Assembly: GCA_963733765.1 (NCBI GenBank)
Contig: CAVTEI010000007.1
Span: 310,001-374,000, forward strand
DNA: 64,000 nucleotides
Origin: DATKAS01 sp963733765
Lineage (GTDB): Bacteria > Actinomycetota > Acidimicrobiia > Acidimicrobiales > DATKAS01
Reading direction: 5' to 3'
Position 1 is the stretch's first letter. The number at the start of each line of letters is the position of its first letter. The notes beneath the pieces were generated by a model that was not told the DNA's origin, searched no databases, and saw nothing but the letters and a program-made list of their open reading frames with translations. This document shows, piece after piece, positions 47,695 to 55,990 of the stretch. The position numbers were made by a program, and so were the translations under genes.

Positions 47695-48273
47695 ATGGCA
47701 GTTGACACATTCGAGTCACCACTCGCGGCCAGCGATCGGTGGAGGGGGTTTGTCGCGGCGCATCCGTGGGGATCTGCGGCGATCGCCGGTCTGGTCGGGA
47801 CGCAGATGGCGACTCTCGTCGGCTACTACTTCATCGGCGTCGGTCTACCGCAGCTTCCCTGGCCGCTCTACAACGGCGTGCTCGTGATCTTCAACAAGGA
47901 CTTCTCGGAGTTCGCGACAGCATCGACGTACTTCGCCGGTCAGTCGATCCACATGGTCGACGGCGTCGTCTTCACGATCCTCTACGCCGCGACCCTCTAC
48001 GGGCGCTTCCCCGGGCCGGACTCGCCGACCGGCGACCTCATCAAGGGCCTGACCTTCAGCGTCATCCTGGGACTCATCAGCATGGGGTTCTTGGTGCCGT
48101 ACGTGTACGCGCCCAAGACCGGGCTCGGGCTCTTCAGCTTTGAAGGACCCGACACCTGGAAGCTGCCGCTGGCGATCCTGGTCTGGCACCTCGCCTACGG
48201 CTTCTTCCTCGGCCAGCTGTATAGCCCGACCCGGAGGCGGGCAGCCGCGGCAGCAGACACCGCGACCGCCTGA
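47695..48273 (+). CDS. Small multispanning membrane protein
   Basis: 192 residues from the ATG that follows a strongly G-rich ribosome binding site (AGGGGGAGGGGG). Four transmembrane helices: about 26-50, 82-104, 121-142 and 157-175, with connecting loops containing PAPYNGVLVIFNKDFSEF-like turns (LPQLPWPLYNGV, NKDFSEFATASTYFAGQ). No recognised domain. The gene stands alone between its own promoter region and a strong terminator. Its Shine-Dalgarno sets it apart from the leaderless neighbours, so it may be strongly expressed. Confidence 0.65.
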   Translation: MAVDTFESPLAASDRWRGFVAAHPWGSAAIAGLVGTQMATLVGYYFIGVGLPQLPWPLYNGVLVIFNKDFSEFATASTYFAGQSIHMVDGVVFTILYAATLYGRFPGPDSPTGDLIKGLTFSVILGLISMGFLVPYVYAPKTGLGLFSFEGPDTWKLPLAILVWHLAYGFFLGQLYSPTRRRAAAAADTATA

Positions 48274-48295
48274 CTGATCCATCGTTTCGCTAGAC

Positions 48296-48326
48296 GAGGG
48301 TGCTCCCGGCGTTCGGGAGCACCCTC
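48296..48326. terminator. Bidirectional hairpin terminator
   Basis: A perfect 13-base-pair stem (GAGGGTGCTCCCG with CGGGAGCACCCTC) closes a five-base loop. It lies 23 bases past the membrane protein stop and 17 bases before the stop of the convergent VOC gene, so it can end both transcripts. Confidence 0.85.
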
Positions 48327-48342
48327 AGTCAGCGACAGCCGG

Positions 48343-48873
48343 TCAGCGATACGAGTTGTTGCTCGTGCGGTCGCCCGCCAGCCACCGCTTCAACGTGGCG
48401 TGTGCATCGGCGCTTCGATCACGTGCGATCTGATCGGCGTTGTCCGCGTCGACGGTGAACTCGAGGTTGAGCCCGTTCGGATCCACCGTGTAAAGGGAAC
48501 GGCAGTAGCCGTGATCCCTGATCCTGGCCGCGGGCTTCCAGTCCGCGGCGGTGAGACGCTCGTAGATGGCGTTCTGCACGTCCGCGGTGACGTTCATCGC
48601 GATGTGGCGAAACGGTGTCGGCACGTAGTCCGGATCGAATTGCTCCTGATCCGCGGGATCGGCGAACTGGAAGAACGCCAGCGCGCTGTCGTCGCCGAGA
48701 GCGAAGAAGGTGTGGCAGTACTCGCGGTGCGCGCCCTGGATCTCGTCGGCCTCGGACCAGGTCGCAACGAGCGGAAGTCCGATCAGGTCTTCGTAGAACG
48801 CGCGAGTCGCCTCCTGGTCATTGGTCATGAAGGCGTAGTGGTGCAATCGGCTCGGCCGGCCGTCGATCGTCAT
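48343..48873 (-). CDS. VOC-superfamily (glyoxalase/extradiol dioxygenase-like) protein
   Basis: 176 residues from ATG 48873. Two beta-alpha-beta-beta-beta modules: LHHYAFMTNDQEATRAFYEDLIGLPLVATW at the start, FFALGDDSALAFFQFADP, then FRHIAMNVTADVQNAIYERLTAADW and SLYTVDPNGLNLEFTVD. The metal-ligand pattern is His (LHH), His (RHIAM) and Glu (LNLEFTV), as in extradiol dioxygenase-like members. The substrate cannot be inferred. TACGGT lies six bases before the ATG. Confidence 0.8.
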   Translation of the reverse strand: MTIDGRPSRLHHYAFMTNDQEATRAFYEDLIGLPLVATWSEADEIQGAHREYCHTFFALGDDSALAFFQFADPADQEQFDPDYVPTPFRHIAMNVTADVQNAIYERLTAADWKPAARIRDHGYCRSLYTVDPNGLNLEFTVDADNADQIARDRSADAHATLKRWLAGDRTSNNSYR

Positions 48874-48879
48874 CTCCCG

Positions 48880-48885
48880 ACCGTA
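48880..48885 (-). promoter_or_regulatory. Candidate leaderless -10 element (TACGGT)
   Basis: TACGGT on the minus strand ends six bases before the ATG at 48873 and decides that start over the longer in-frame reading to 48903. Confidence 0.45.
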
Positions 48886-48965
48886 CCCCCGGGAATGTCC
48901 CACCCCTCCGTACGCTCGGATCCTCGCACTTCCCCTGCGATGTCACTCATCTCAGGAGCAGTGCA

Positions 48966-49421
48966 ATGCGAAGCCTCGACAGCGCCGAGACCGCGCTCGA
49001 CCTCGTGCTCATGGCTGCCGCGCAGCCACTCGAGCGTCAGACCATCGTCTTGCTGGGTCGAGCCGGCGAGGGTGGCGGCTCATGCGTGGTCATCGACGGC
49101 GAGGTCCCTCGCGACGAGCTCCCGTCGATGATCTCACTGCTCGCGGGCGTGGTGCCCGAGGGCAGTCCGCTCGTCGTCGCCACCATCTCTCCCGAAGCCC
49201 CCATCCTCACCGAGGACGAGCTCGCGCAGTGGTTCGATCTCGACGAAGCGGTTGCGGCACACGGCGCCACGCTGTGCGAGTGGTTCATCGTCGGTGAGGG
49301 CACCGCGATCGCGGTCGGCGAGTGGTCGGGGCTCGCACCCCGGTGGCCGGTCAGCGGAAATCGCGCGAACGCAAAGAGCCGCCGACGGGCATCGCCTCGA
49401 GCTTTTCGGCCACGACATTGA
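48966..49421 (+). CDS. Hypothetical cytoplasmic protein
   Basis: 151 residues with an AGGAGC ribosome binding site before ATG 48966. The middle resembles a small alpha/beta fold (RQTIVLLGRAGEGGGSCVVIDGE, SPLVVATISPEAPIL, LAQWFDLDEAVAAHGATLCEWFIVGEG), loosely like nucleotide- or JAB-type folds, but no motif is convincing. The last 24 residues are basic and overlap the dnaE2 end by 71 bases, so the true stop may be earlier if a base is missing. It is convergent with dnaE2; no function is assigned. Confidence 0.5.
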   Translation: MRSLDSAETALDLVLMAAAQPLERQTIVLLGRAGEGGGSCVVIDGEVPRDELPSMISLLAGVVPEGSPLVVATISPEAPILTEDELAQWFDLDEAVAAHGATLCEWFIVGEGTAIAVGEWSGLAPRWPVSGNRANAKSRRRASPRAFRPRH

Positions 49422-52400
49422 TCACCCCCTCCACCTTCTCGACCCGCCCGCGGATCAACAGCGCCGGCGCGCCTCGAGCGACCCGGCGGTACCGCGCCCA
49501 ACATCCCTTCGAGCAGATCACGTTCACGAGGCCGGTCTCGTCCTCGAGGTTGAGGAATGTGGTGCCGCTCGCGGTGGCGGGCCGCTGGCGATGGGTCACG
49601 ACCCCACCTACCAGCACTCGACTGCCGTGGTCCACGGCGACGAGACCAGCCGCAGTGACGACGCCGAGCTCGTCGAGGTGGGGGCGCACGAATCGGGTCG
49701 GGTGCCCGTCGGGCGAGACCCCGGTCGCCCACAGGTCGGCATTGGCCTCCTCTGCGAGGCTCATGCCCGGCAACGAGGGCGCATCGACGCCGACGACCAC
49801 GCCTGACAACCGTTCGGGGCGCGACTGGGCCACTGCCCCCGCAGACCACAGCGCGGACCGACGCGTGAGCGCGTGGCCGGCGCCGTCCTCGAAGCAGCCG
49901 AACGCGCCTGCCGTCGCGAGCGCTTCGAGCACCGGCAGCGTGGCGCCGGTACGCCGAGTGAAGTCCTCCATGTCTGCATACGGGCGTCCTGCGGCGATGG
50001 CCTCGGCGAGGTCGGTGCCGACGTGACGCACCGACCCGAGTCCGAGCCGTACCGCCACGCCGTGGTGCGATTCCTCGCACGGCTCCAGCGTCGCGGCCGC
50101 CTCGCTCGCGTTGAGGTCCGGCGTGTGCACGACGACCCCATGGCGGCACGCGTCCTGCACGAGGGTGTGCGGCGAGTAGAAGCCCATCGGCTGCGCGTTC
50201 AGCAACGCCGCGCAGAACGCCGCGGGCTCGTGCAGCTTGATCCACGACGACGCATAGACGAGGTAGGCGAACGACACCGAGTGGCTCTCGGGGAAGCCGA
50301 AGTTCGCGAACGCCGCCATCTTCTCGAAGATGCGATCGGCGATCTCGCCGGTGATGCCCCGTTCGGCCATGCCCTCGTACAGGCGCTCGCGCAGGCGCTC
50401 CATGCGCTCGCGGCTGCGCTTCGAACCCATCGCCTGGCGCAGCTGATCAGCCTCCGCGGCAGTGAAGCCAGCGACGTCGATCGCCATCTGCATGAGCTGC
50501 TCTTGGAAAAGAGGCACGCCGAGCGTCTTGCTCAGCGAGCCCGCGAGCAACGGATGCAGGTACGTGACGGGCTCGGTGCCGTTCCGCCGGCGGATGTAGG
50601 GGTGCACCGATCCGCCCTGGATCGGGCCGGGACGGATGAGGGCGACCTCGACGACGAGGTCGTAGAACGTGCGGGGCTTCAAGCGAGGCAGCGTCGCCAT
50701 CTGAGCGCGACTCTCCACCTGGAACACGCCGATCGAGTCGGCCTCGCACAACATGTCGTAGACCGCGTCTTCCTGCGGGATGGTCGCGAGGTCGACCTCG
50801 TAGCCGCGATGCAGGCGGATGAGATCGATCGCGTAGTGCAGCGCGGAGAGCATCCCCAGACCGAGCAGGTCGAACTTCACGAGACCCACCGCGGCGCAGT
50901 CGTCCTTGTCCCACTGCAGCACGCTGCGGTCGGCCATCCGCCCCCACTCGACCGGGCACACCTCGATCACCGGACGGTCGCACAGCACCATGCCGCCCGA
51001 GTGGATGCCGAGGTGACGCGGGAAGTTCTCCACCTGCGCAGCAAGCTCGAGCACGGCGGCGGGGATGTCGTGGGAATCGGGCTGGCGGGTGGTGGCTTCG
51101 AGTGGTCCCCATGCGTCCACCTGCTTCGACCACGCATCCTGCTGACCGGTGGCGAAGCCGAGTGCCTTGGCCATGTCGCGCACCGACGACTTCGCCCGGT
51201 ACGTGATGACGTTCGCGACTTGGGCGGCGTACTCGCGCCCATGGCGCTCGTACACGTACTGGATCACCTCTTCGCGACGATCGCTCTCGATGTCGATGTC
51301 GATGTCGGGGGGGCCGTCACGCTCAGGCGACAAGAAGCGCTCGAACAACAGGCCGAGCGATACTGCATCCGCGTTGGTGATGCCGAGCGCGTAACAGACC
51401 GCCGAGTTCGCGGCCGAGCCCCGCCCTTGGCAGTAGATGTCGGCGCGCCGGCAGAACTCGACGAGATCCCACACGATCAGGAAGTAGCCGGGGAAGCCGA
51501 GCTGCTCGATCACCGCAAGCTCGTGCTCGAGCTGTGCGTAGGCACGCTCCGCATGCTCGCCCTGGCGCGGCCCGTAGCGCCGCTCGGCGCCTCGCCAGGT
51601 GAGCGCGCGCAGCCAGCTCATCTCGTCGTGGCGAGGCGGGCACGGGAACGGCGGCAGGTCGGGCGCGACCAGCGCGAGATCGAACGCGCACGCGCGGCCG
51701 AGCTCGGCCGCGGCTTCGACCACGCCGGGGTAGCGCGCGAACCGGCGGGCCTGCTCGGCTCCCGAGCGCAAGTGCGAGCTGCCTCCGCCCGGCAGCCACG
51801 GATCGATCTCGTCGAGCGATCGCCGCGCCCGCACCGCCGCCAGCGCGGTGGCGAGCGGACGACGAGCGGGGATCGCGTAGTGCACGTTGTTCGTGGCGAC
51901 ACACGCGACCGAAGCGCGGGCGGCGATCTCGGCGAGCGCGTCGTTGCGGGCCGAGTCGAGCGGATCGCCGTGATCCCACAGCTCCACCGCGACACGGTCA
52001 CGGCCGAACGCGTCGACGAGACGCTGCAGCTCGCGTGCCGCGGCGGCGGGGCCGTGTGCCACGAGGGCCGCGGGCACCGTGCCCTTGCGACATCCGGTGA
52101 GCACCCACCAGTCACCCGACGGCTGCCCCGACGTCCCGGCGCTCGCATCCGCGAGCTGAGCGAGCGACGTGCGAGGAGCGCCCTTCTCCCCCGCCATCTG
52201 CGCCTGGCTGATCGCGCGACCGAGCCGGGCATACCCGCTCGGCCCGGTGGTGAGCACGATCAGGTGTGTGCCTTCCGGATCGGCCACACCGTTCGACGGG
52301 CTCGTCGCGCCGAGGGTGAGCTCGGCGCCGAACACCGTCGGCAGGCCGACCGTGCGCGCCGCCTCCGCGAAGCGAACGACGCCGTAGAAGCCGTCGTGAT

Positions 52401-52701
52401 CGGTGAGCGCGAGGGCTTCGAGACCGAGTCGAGACGCTTCCTCCACGAGCTCTTCGGGATGGCTGGCGCCGTCGAGGAAGCTGAAGTTCGAGTGGCAATG
52501 CAGCTCCGCATACGGCACCGCGTCTGACGGGCGCTCGAACTGCGGTGGAGGGCGGTACGGCTGGCGTTTGCGCGACCACGCCGGGCTGTCGCCGCCGGCG
52601 TTTGTCCACGGCGGCGAGCCGGGGGCTCGGCCGTCAGGACCGCGGTCGGAGAGCCGCTGCTCGAGCTCGATCCACGGAACTTGTGGATTCCCGAACCCCA
52701 T
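49351..52701 (-). CDS. dnaE2: Error-prone DNA polymerase III alpha subunit DnaE2 (ImuC)
   Basis: 1116 residues from ATG 52701. PHP domain at the N-terminus (PYAELHCHSNFSFLDGASHPEELVEEASRLGLEALALTDHDGFYG). The C-family polymerase core has GRGSAANSAVCYALGITN, PDIDIDIESDRREEVIQYVYERHG (catalytic Asp residues), RPGPIQGG and a helix-hairpin and OB-fold end (VVTHRQRPATASGTTFLNLEDETGLVNVI). It lacks the beta-clamp tail of DnaE1, as usual for DnaE2. With ImuB and the ImuA-like protein it performs translesion synthesis and causes damage-induced mutagenesis. A LexA box directly precedes its -10. It is intact over 3.3 kb. Confidence 0.93.
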   Translation of the reverse strand: MGFGNPQVPWIELEQRLSDRGPDGRAPGSPPWTNAGGDSPAWSRKRQPYRPPPQFERPSDAVPYAELHCHSNFSFLDGASHPEELVEEASRLGLEALALTDHDGFYGVVRFAEAARTVGLPTVFGAELTLGATSPSNGVADPEGTHLIVLTTGPSGYARLGRAISQAQMAGEKGAPRTSLAQLADASAGTSGQPSGDWWVLTGCRKGTVPAALVAHGPAAAARELQRLVDAFGRDRVAVELWDHGDPLDSARNDALAEIAARASVACVATNNVHYAIPARRPLATALAAVRARRSLDEIDPWLPGGGSSHLRSGAEQARRFARYPGVVEAAAELGRACAFDLALVAPDLPPFPCPPRHDEMSWLRALTWRGAERRYGPRQGEHAERAYAQLEHELAVIEQLGFPGYFLIVWDLVEFCRRADIYCQGRGSAANSAVCYALGITNADAVSLGLLFERFLSPERDGPPDIDIDIESDRREEVIQYVYERHGREYAAQVANVITYRAKSSVRDMAKALGFATGQQDAWSKQVDAWGPLEATTRQPDSHDIPAAVLELAAQVENFPRHLGIHSGGMVLCDRPVIEVCPVEWGRMADRSVLQWDKDDCAAVGLVKFDLLGLGMLSALHYAIDLIRLHRGYEVDLATIPQEDAVYDMLCEADSIGVFQVESRAQMATLPRLKPRTFYDLVVEVALIRPGPIQGGSVHPYIRRRNGTEPVTYLHPLLAGSLSKTLGVPLFQEQLMQMAIDVAGFTAAEADQLRQAMGSKRSRERMERLRERLYEGMAERGITGEIADRIFEKMAAFANFGFPESHSVSFAYLVYASSWIKLHEPAAFCAALLNAQPMGFYSPHTLVQDACRHGVVVHTPDLNASEAAATLEPCEESHHGVAVRLGLGSVRHVGTDLAEAIAAGRPYADMEDFTRRTGATLPVLEALATAGAFGCFEDGAGHALTRRSALWSAGAVAQSRPERLSGVVVGVDAPSLPGMSLAEEANADLWATGVSPDGHPTRFVRPHLDELGVVTAAGLVAVDHGSRVLVGGVVTHRQRPATASGTTFLNLEDETGLVNVICSKGCWARYRRVARGAPALLIRGRVEKVEGVINVVAEKLEAMPVGGSLRSRDFR

Positions 52702-52707
52702 CCGGCG

Positions 52708-52729
52708 AGCGTATCGAACACATGTTCGC
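52708..52729 (-). promoter_or_regulatory. SOS promoter: LexA box and adjoining -10 before dnaE2
   Basis: TCGAACACATGTTCGC (52714-52729) matches the actinobacterial/Gram-positive LexA consensus CGAACnnnnGTTCG. On the minus strand it runs straight into TACGCT (52713-52708), a -10-like hexamer six bases before the ATG of dnaE2. LexA binding here would block RNA polymerase. The layout is nearly identical to that before the imuA-like gene. Confidence 0.85.
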
Positions 52730-52776
52730 CCGTCCACCGCCGCCGTTCACTGCAACCCTGACCCTGCCGCTGGCGC

Positions 52777-52782
52777 GATGAT
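52777..52782 (+). promoter_or_regulatory. Weak leaderless -10 candidate (GATGAT)
   Basis: GATGAT (-A---T type) ends six bases before ATG 52789. It is a weaker match than the others, but the spacing is the same. Confidence 0.3.
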
Positions 52783-52788
52783 CCGCCG

Positions 52789-53274
52789 ATGCGCATCGGA
52801 CTCCTGTCTGACACCCACGACGACCTCTGCGATTGGCCAGCGGTACGGGATCGCGTCGCAACCGCCCTCGCCGGCGTCGACCTGATCGTGCACTGCGGAG
52901 ACCTGACGACGATCGCCGTGCTCGACGACCTCGAGAAGGTGGCGCCGGTGCGGGCGACCCGAAACAGCGGCGACCCCGACGCGATCCCCGGCCGCCTCGA
53001 CGACGGGCCGATCGTCATCGACGTCGACGGCGTCGAGATCGGGGTGACGTTCGAGCTGCCCGATCCCCCGGCCGGCCGTGACTGGGCGGAGATGTTCGGG
53101 CGGCCGGTCGATGTCGTGGTGTTCGGCGGCACGCATGCGCCGCTCGTCGAGCAGGACGGTGACGTGTTGCTCGTGAACCCGGGGAGCCCATCGCTCGCGG
53201 CTCAGCTCACCGTGGCCGAGCTCGTCGTCGGTGACGGCCCGCCGAGCGCGCGCATCATCGGCGTGCCGGCCTGA
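52789..53274 (+). CDS. YfcE-type metallophosphoesterase
   Basis: 161 residues. The calcineurin-like metal motifs are present: LLSDTHDDLCD (DxH), VHCGDLTT (GD), TRNSGDPDA (variant of GNCD), VFGGTHAPL (GGTH for GHTH) and NPGSPS. These define the YfcE/MJ0936 group of small phosphodiesterases, whose physiological substrates are unknown. The gene runs on the plus strand between two minus-strand SOS genes and is probably unrelated to the mutasome. Confidence 0.83.
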   Translation: MRIGLLSDTHDDLCDWPAVRDRVATALAGVDLIVHCGDLTTIAVLDDLEKVAPVRATRNSGDPDAIPGRLDDGPIVIDVDGVEIGVTFELPDPPAGRDWAEMFGRPVDVVVFGGTHAPLVEQDGDVLLVNPGSPSLAAQLTVAELVVGDGPPSARIIGVPA

Positions 53275-53278
53275 GCGC

Positions 53279-54847
53279 TCAGTCGTAGGTCGCCTCGACC
53301 CACCAGCGGCGGTGCTCGAGCACCAGCAGGTGGGCGGTGCCGCTCGCAGTGACAACTTGCATGCGGGCTTGCCGGCGTCGCTCATCGGCGTCCCACCATC
53401 GCTCGTCGAACACCCACGGACCTGACCAGGCGGACACGTCTTCGACGCGACCATCTGCGGTGATCGTGGCGGGTGGCCCACTGATGAGGCCACGCCCACT
53501 CACGACAACGGGTTCGCCGTGACGGTCGAGCACGTCGACCGCCCGTCTCGTCGTATGCACAGCGGCGGGCAGAGGCGCGGGCACCTGGCCCGGCCACGGC
53601 GCGTCGGGCGCCGGTTCCATCACCCTTCCGGGCTCGGCGAGACCGACCGGCACGAGCACCACCTGCTCTGCGGGTGCCCGCCCTCCCCTGACTTCGGGAA
53701 GCGCGACAGCGTCGACACCGAGCAGACCCTGCACACGGGCCAAGGCGCGGGTGGCGCGTTCGTCGGCCAGCGTGCGCCCTCCCCAGAACCCCATCTGGTG
53801 CCCGCGCGCCGCGCCGACTTCGTCGGGGACGAGGCGCAGCATCGTGATGCCACCGGTCGGACCGCGAGATGACTGCAACCAGCCATCGAGCTGCCATCGA
53901 GCTCGCTCGGCGATCGCCGCCGGGGTGAGCCCGCCTTCGTGACGCCAGAGTCGGGCAAGGTGCTCGCCGTGCTCGGTCTCGGCCTCGATCGCCACGCGCG
54001 TGCACGCCAACCCGCGCCCGTCGAGCCGCGCGTGCAGCTCGTCAGCAAGCGCTTTTGCCACAAACGCGGCGTGATCGACGCGCTCGGCCGGAGGATCGAG
54101 CTCGGCGGTCACGATGAGATCGAGTGGCACCGGCCGCTCGTCCAGCAATCGCCCTTCGCGCCCACTCGCGAGCAGATGGGCCAGCGCGCCGAGGGGGCCG
54201 AAGCGGGCGGCGACATCAGACGCCGGCAGCGCCGCGAGCTGGCCGAGCGTGCGCACACCGAGGCGGGCGAGCAAATCGACGAGCTCGTCGAGCTCGAGAT
54301 CCGGCTCGACGAGGGGGAACACCGGTGTGGGGATAGGGGCGAGGAACGCGTCGGTCTCTCCGGAGACCACGATGCGCATCTGTGCCTCACCGCTCAGCGC
54401 CGCGAGCTCAGCGGCGAATGCCGTGTCGGCGACACCGACCACCGGTGGGCCGGCGACGTCGGCTCGACCGCCGAGTGCCTCGGTTGCAAGTGCAACGACC
54501 CGCTCGGCCAGCGCGTGATCTCCGCCGAAGTACCGAGAGGGACCGCGGGTCGCGAATGCCAGGCGCCCGGGGCGGGTCAGCTCGATGCGTGGCGTCAGCG
54601 CGTCGAGGGCGATCGCCACTGGCTCGAAAGCGCGGGCATCACGCGCGGGATCGGCGGCGACCACGACAAGCCCCGGACAACGCGATTGCGCTTCACGACG
54701 CCGCAACCCGATCTCGACTGCCTCGCGTCGCGCCGCGGGCGATGCAGCGACGACACGATTTGCGTGCACGACCGCGAACGGCTGCTCGGGCTCGGCTCCA
54801 GCCGCCACCACTGACCAGTCGGGACAGCACAGCACCAACGTGCGCAT
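53279..54847 (-). CDS. imuB: ImuB, inactive Y-family polymerase-like protein
   Basis: 522 residues from ATG 54847, one base after the imuA-like stop. The Y-family fold starts with VLCCPDWSVVAAGA. The catalytic Asp/Glu pair (DE of the S-x-D-E motif) that should follow in the palm is replaced by ELTRPGRLAFATRG, so it should lack polymerase activity, as known for ImuB. A helix-hairpin-helix region (LDELVDLLARLGVRTLGQLAAL) and little-finger-like domain follow. ImuB bridges DnaE2 to the beta clamp and to ImuA. It is transcribed from the LexA-controlled promoter upstream of 55610. Confidence 0.9.
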   Translation of the reverse strand: MRTLVLCCPDWSVVAAGAEPEQPFAVVHANRVVAASPAARREAVEIGLRRREAQSRCPGLVVVAADPARDARAFEPVAIALDALTPRIELTRPGRLAFATRGPSRYFGGDHALAERVVALATEALGGRADVAGPPVVGVADTAFAAELAALSGEAQMRIVVSGETDAFLAPIPTPVFPLVEPDLELDELVDLLARLGVRTLGQLAALPASDVAARFGPLGALAHLLASGREGRLLDERPVPLDLIVTAELDPPAERVDHAAFVAKALADELHARLDGRGLACTRVAIEAETEHGEHLARLWRHEGGLTPAAIAERARWQLDGWLQSSRGPTGGITMLRLVPDEVGAARGHQMGFWGGRTLADERATRALARVQGLLGVDAVALPEVRGGRAPAEQVVLVPVGLAEPGRVMEPAPDAPWPGQVPAPLPAAVHTTRRAVDVLDRHGEPVVVSGRGLISGPPATITADGRVEDVSAWSGPWVFDERWWDADERRRQARMQVVTASGTAHLLVLEHRRWWVEATYD

Positions 54848-54848
54848 G

Positions 54849-55610
54849 TCAGCCTGCCTGCGCGTGGACGACGTGCGGGTGGACGACCTGCGGGTAGACG
54901 ACGCGAGTCACCTCCGCGCATTCATCCATCTCGTCGCACACCGACACCGTGCCGTCAGGGCTCGGCAACCAGAGCGATGTGGTGCGCGCACGCGCCGCAC
55001 TGCCTCGTCCTGTTGCGCTGACTGTGACTCGGCGCGCGGTCAGATGCCCTGACCCGTGCCCGACTCCGCTCCATTGCGCGTCGGTGACAGTGCAGCGCAG
55101 GTCGACGGTGAGTGCGCCAGATGTGCGGAGGGCAACGAGCACCGCACCCCGTTCCCGAGCCCGCGCCGCTAAGCGACGCGCGTCGGCCATCCCCCCCTTC
55201 GGCGGAGCCACCAGCACGACGTCGATCGCGTCGACGAGTGCAGCGACGACCGTTGCCCAGTCATTGCGTTCGGGCGCGCCGATCACCGCGAGGCGATCGA
55301 GCGCGATGCCCCGTTCCGCGGCAGCCGCCAGACCGAGCCACGGGATGCCCACTGCCGCGATCCACGAGCCTTCTTGCGACGCGCCCGCAGCCAAGGCGAG
55401 CGCGAACGACGTGGCCCCACTGGTGCCGTCGACGACGACAGTCGTGCCGCGGATCAGCCCCTGAGGCAGCAGCGAGGTGAGTGGTGCGATGACCGGGAGC
55501 ACCTGCTCGCGTGCCAGCGCGACCGGACGCACCCGTTCGGAGAGCGCCGTGGTCCGCAACGCCGACTCCCGCAGCGCCGACTCCCGCAGCGCTGTCGCTC
55601 CGCCAGCCAT
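54849..55610 (-). CDS. ImuA-like/RecA-fold SOS protein
   Basis: 253 residues. After an N-terminal repeat (ESALRESALRTTAL) comes a RecA-type core: GLIRGTTVVVDGTSGATSFALALAAGAS at about 46-73 is the Walker A-like region, followed by GSWIAAVGIPWLGLAAAAERGIALDRLAVIG and AIDVVLVAPPKGG. It corresponds to the actinobacterial ImuA' (SulA/RecA-like) that works with ImuB and DnaE2. The C-terminal region carries a histidine-rich repeat (VVYPQVVHPHVVHAQAG). It is the first gene of the SOS operon, with a LexA box 13 bases upstream of the ATG. Confidence 0.85.
   Translation of the reverse strand: MAGGATALRESALRESALRTTALSERVRPVALAREQVLPVIAPLTSLLPQGLIRGTTVVVDGTSGATSFALALAAGASQEGSWIAAVGIPWLGLAAAAERGIALDRLAVIGAPERNDWATVVAALVDAIDVVLVAPPKGGMADARRLAARARERGAVLVALRTSGALTVDLRCTVTDAQWSGVGHGSGHLTARRVTVSATGRGSAARARTTSLWLPSPDGTVSVCDEMDECAEVTRVVYPQVVHPHVVHAQAG
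55561..55590. repeat. 15-base tandem duplication inside the imuA-like gene
   Basis: GCCGACTCCCGCAGC occurs twice in direct tandem (55561-55575, 55576-55590), with a degenerate third copy just before. It encodes the repeated RESAL segment at the N-terminus and keeps the frame. Confidence 0.8.
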
Positions 55611-55616
55611 GATCCG

Positions 55617-55638
55617 ACTGTATCGAACACCTGTTCGC
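55617..55638 (-). promoter_or_regulatory. SOS promoter: LexA box and adjoining -10 before the imuA-like gene
   Basis: TCGAACACCTGTTCGC (55623-55638) is a LexA box. On the minus strand it continues into TACAGT (55622-55617), and six bases later comes the ATG at 55610. The spacing and flanks match the dnaE2 promoter. Confidence 0.85.
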
Positions 55639-55655
55639 CCGTCCAGGGCGCTGGG

Positions 55656-55934
55656 TCAGTCAGCCGACTCGCGCGTGGCGCCCGCTCTTTGGCGGGCGTC
55701 AGCTGCAAGTGCGCCGGCGTCAGCGGACCGGGCCAGAGCTCGGCGGCGGACCTTGGACACGACGACCCAGGCAGCCACCGCGAAGGCGATCGAGATCACG
55801 CAGATGACCGTGTGCACGGCCTTGAACGCGCCATCGCGGGTCTCGTCACCCCAGATGTTCCAGATGCGAGTGACCCACACATAGACGGTCCACAGGCAGA
55901 ACGCCCGGATGACGTTGGCCTGGCCGCGACTCAC
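55656..55934 (-). CDS. SCO4848-like small membrane protein
   Basis: 92 residues from GTG 55934, chosen because TACCGT lies six bases upstream. Two transmembrane helices: about 9-25 (IRAFCLWTVYVWVTRIW) and 40-62 (VHTVICVISIAFAVAAWVVV), with the NIWGDETRDGAF loop between them. The size, the two helices and the W-x-K/R-N-x-W loop resemble the SCO4848 family of actinobacteria, whose function is not known. It is divergent from the acyl-CoA dehydrogenase across a palindromic site. Confidence 0.6.
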   Translation of the reverse strand: MSRGQANVIRAFCLWTVYVWVTRIWNIWGDETRDGAFKAVHTVICVISIAFAVAAWVVVSKVRRRALARSADAGALAADARQRAGATRESAD

Positions 55935-55948
55935 CGGGACACGGTACG

Positions 55949-55966
55949 TTGACCCACGGGTCAACA
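55949..55966. promoter_or_regulatory. Palindromic operator-like site between divergent genes
   Basis: GTTGACCC and GGGTCAAC (eight-base arms) flank a two-base spacer. It lies just upstream of the TACCGT -10 of the minus-strand gene and covers the promoter of the acyl-CoA dehydrogenase (SD AGGGGGA, ATG 55991). It suits a GntR- or TetR-type repressor of fatty-acid genes, but the regulator is not identified. Confidence 0.5.
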
Positions 55967-55990
55967 TCCACGCACAGGGGGAACCAGCGC

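Noticed and set aside
48966..49421. RadC/JAB-type protein
   Set aside because: The middle section loosely resembles such a fold, but no metal-binding JAMM motif is present, so it is left hypothetical.
49873..52527. 884-codon plus-strand frame opposite dnaE2
   Set aside because: It is the antisense of the DnaE2 polymerase core; no motif and extreme Arg/His content.
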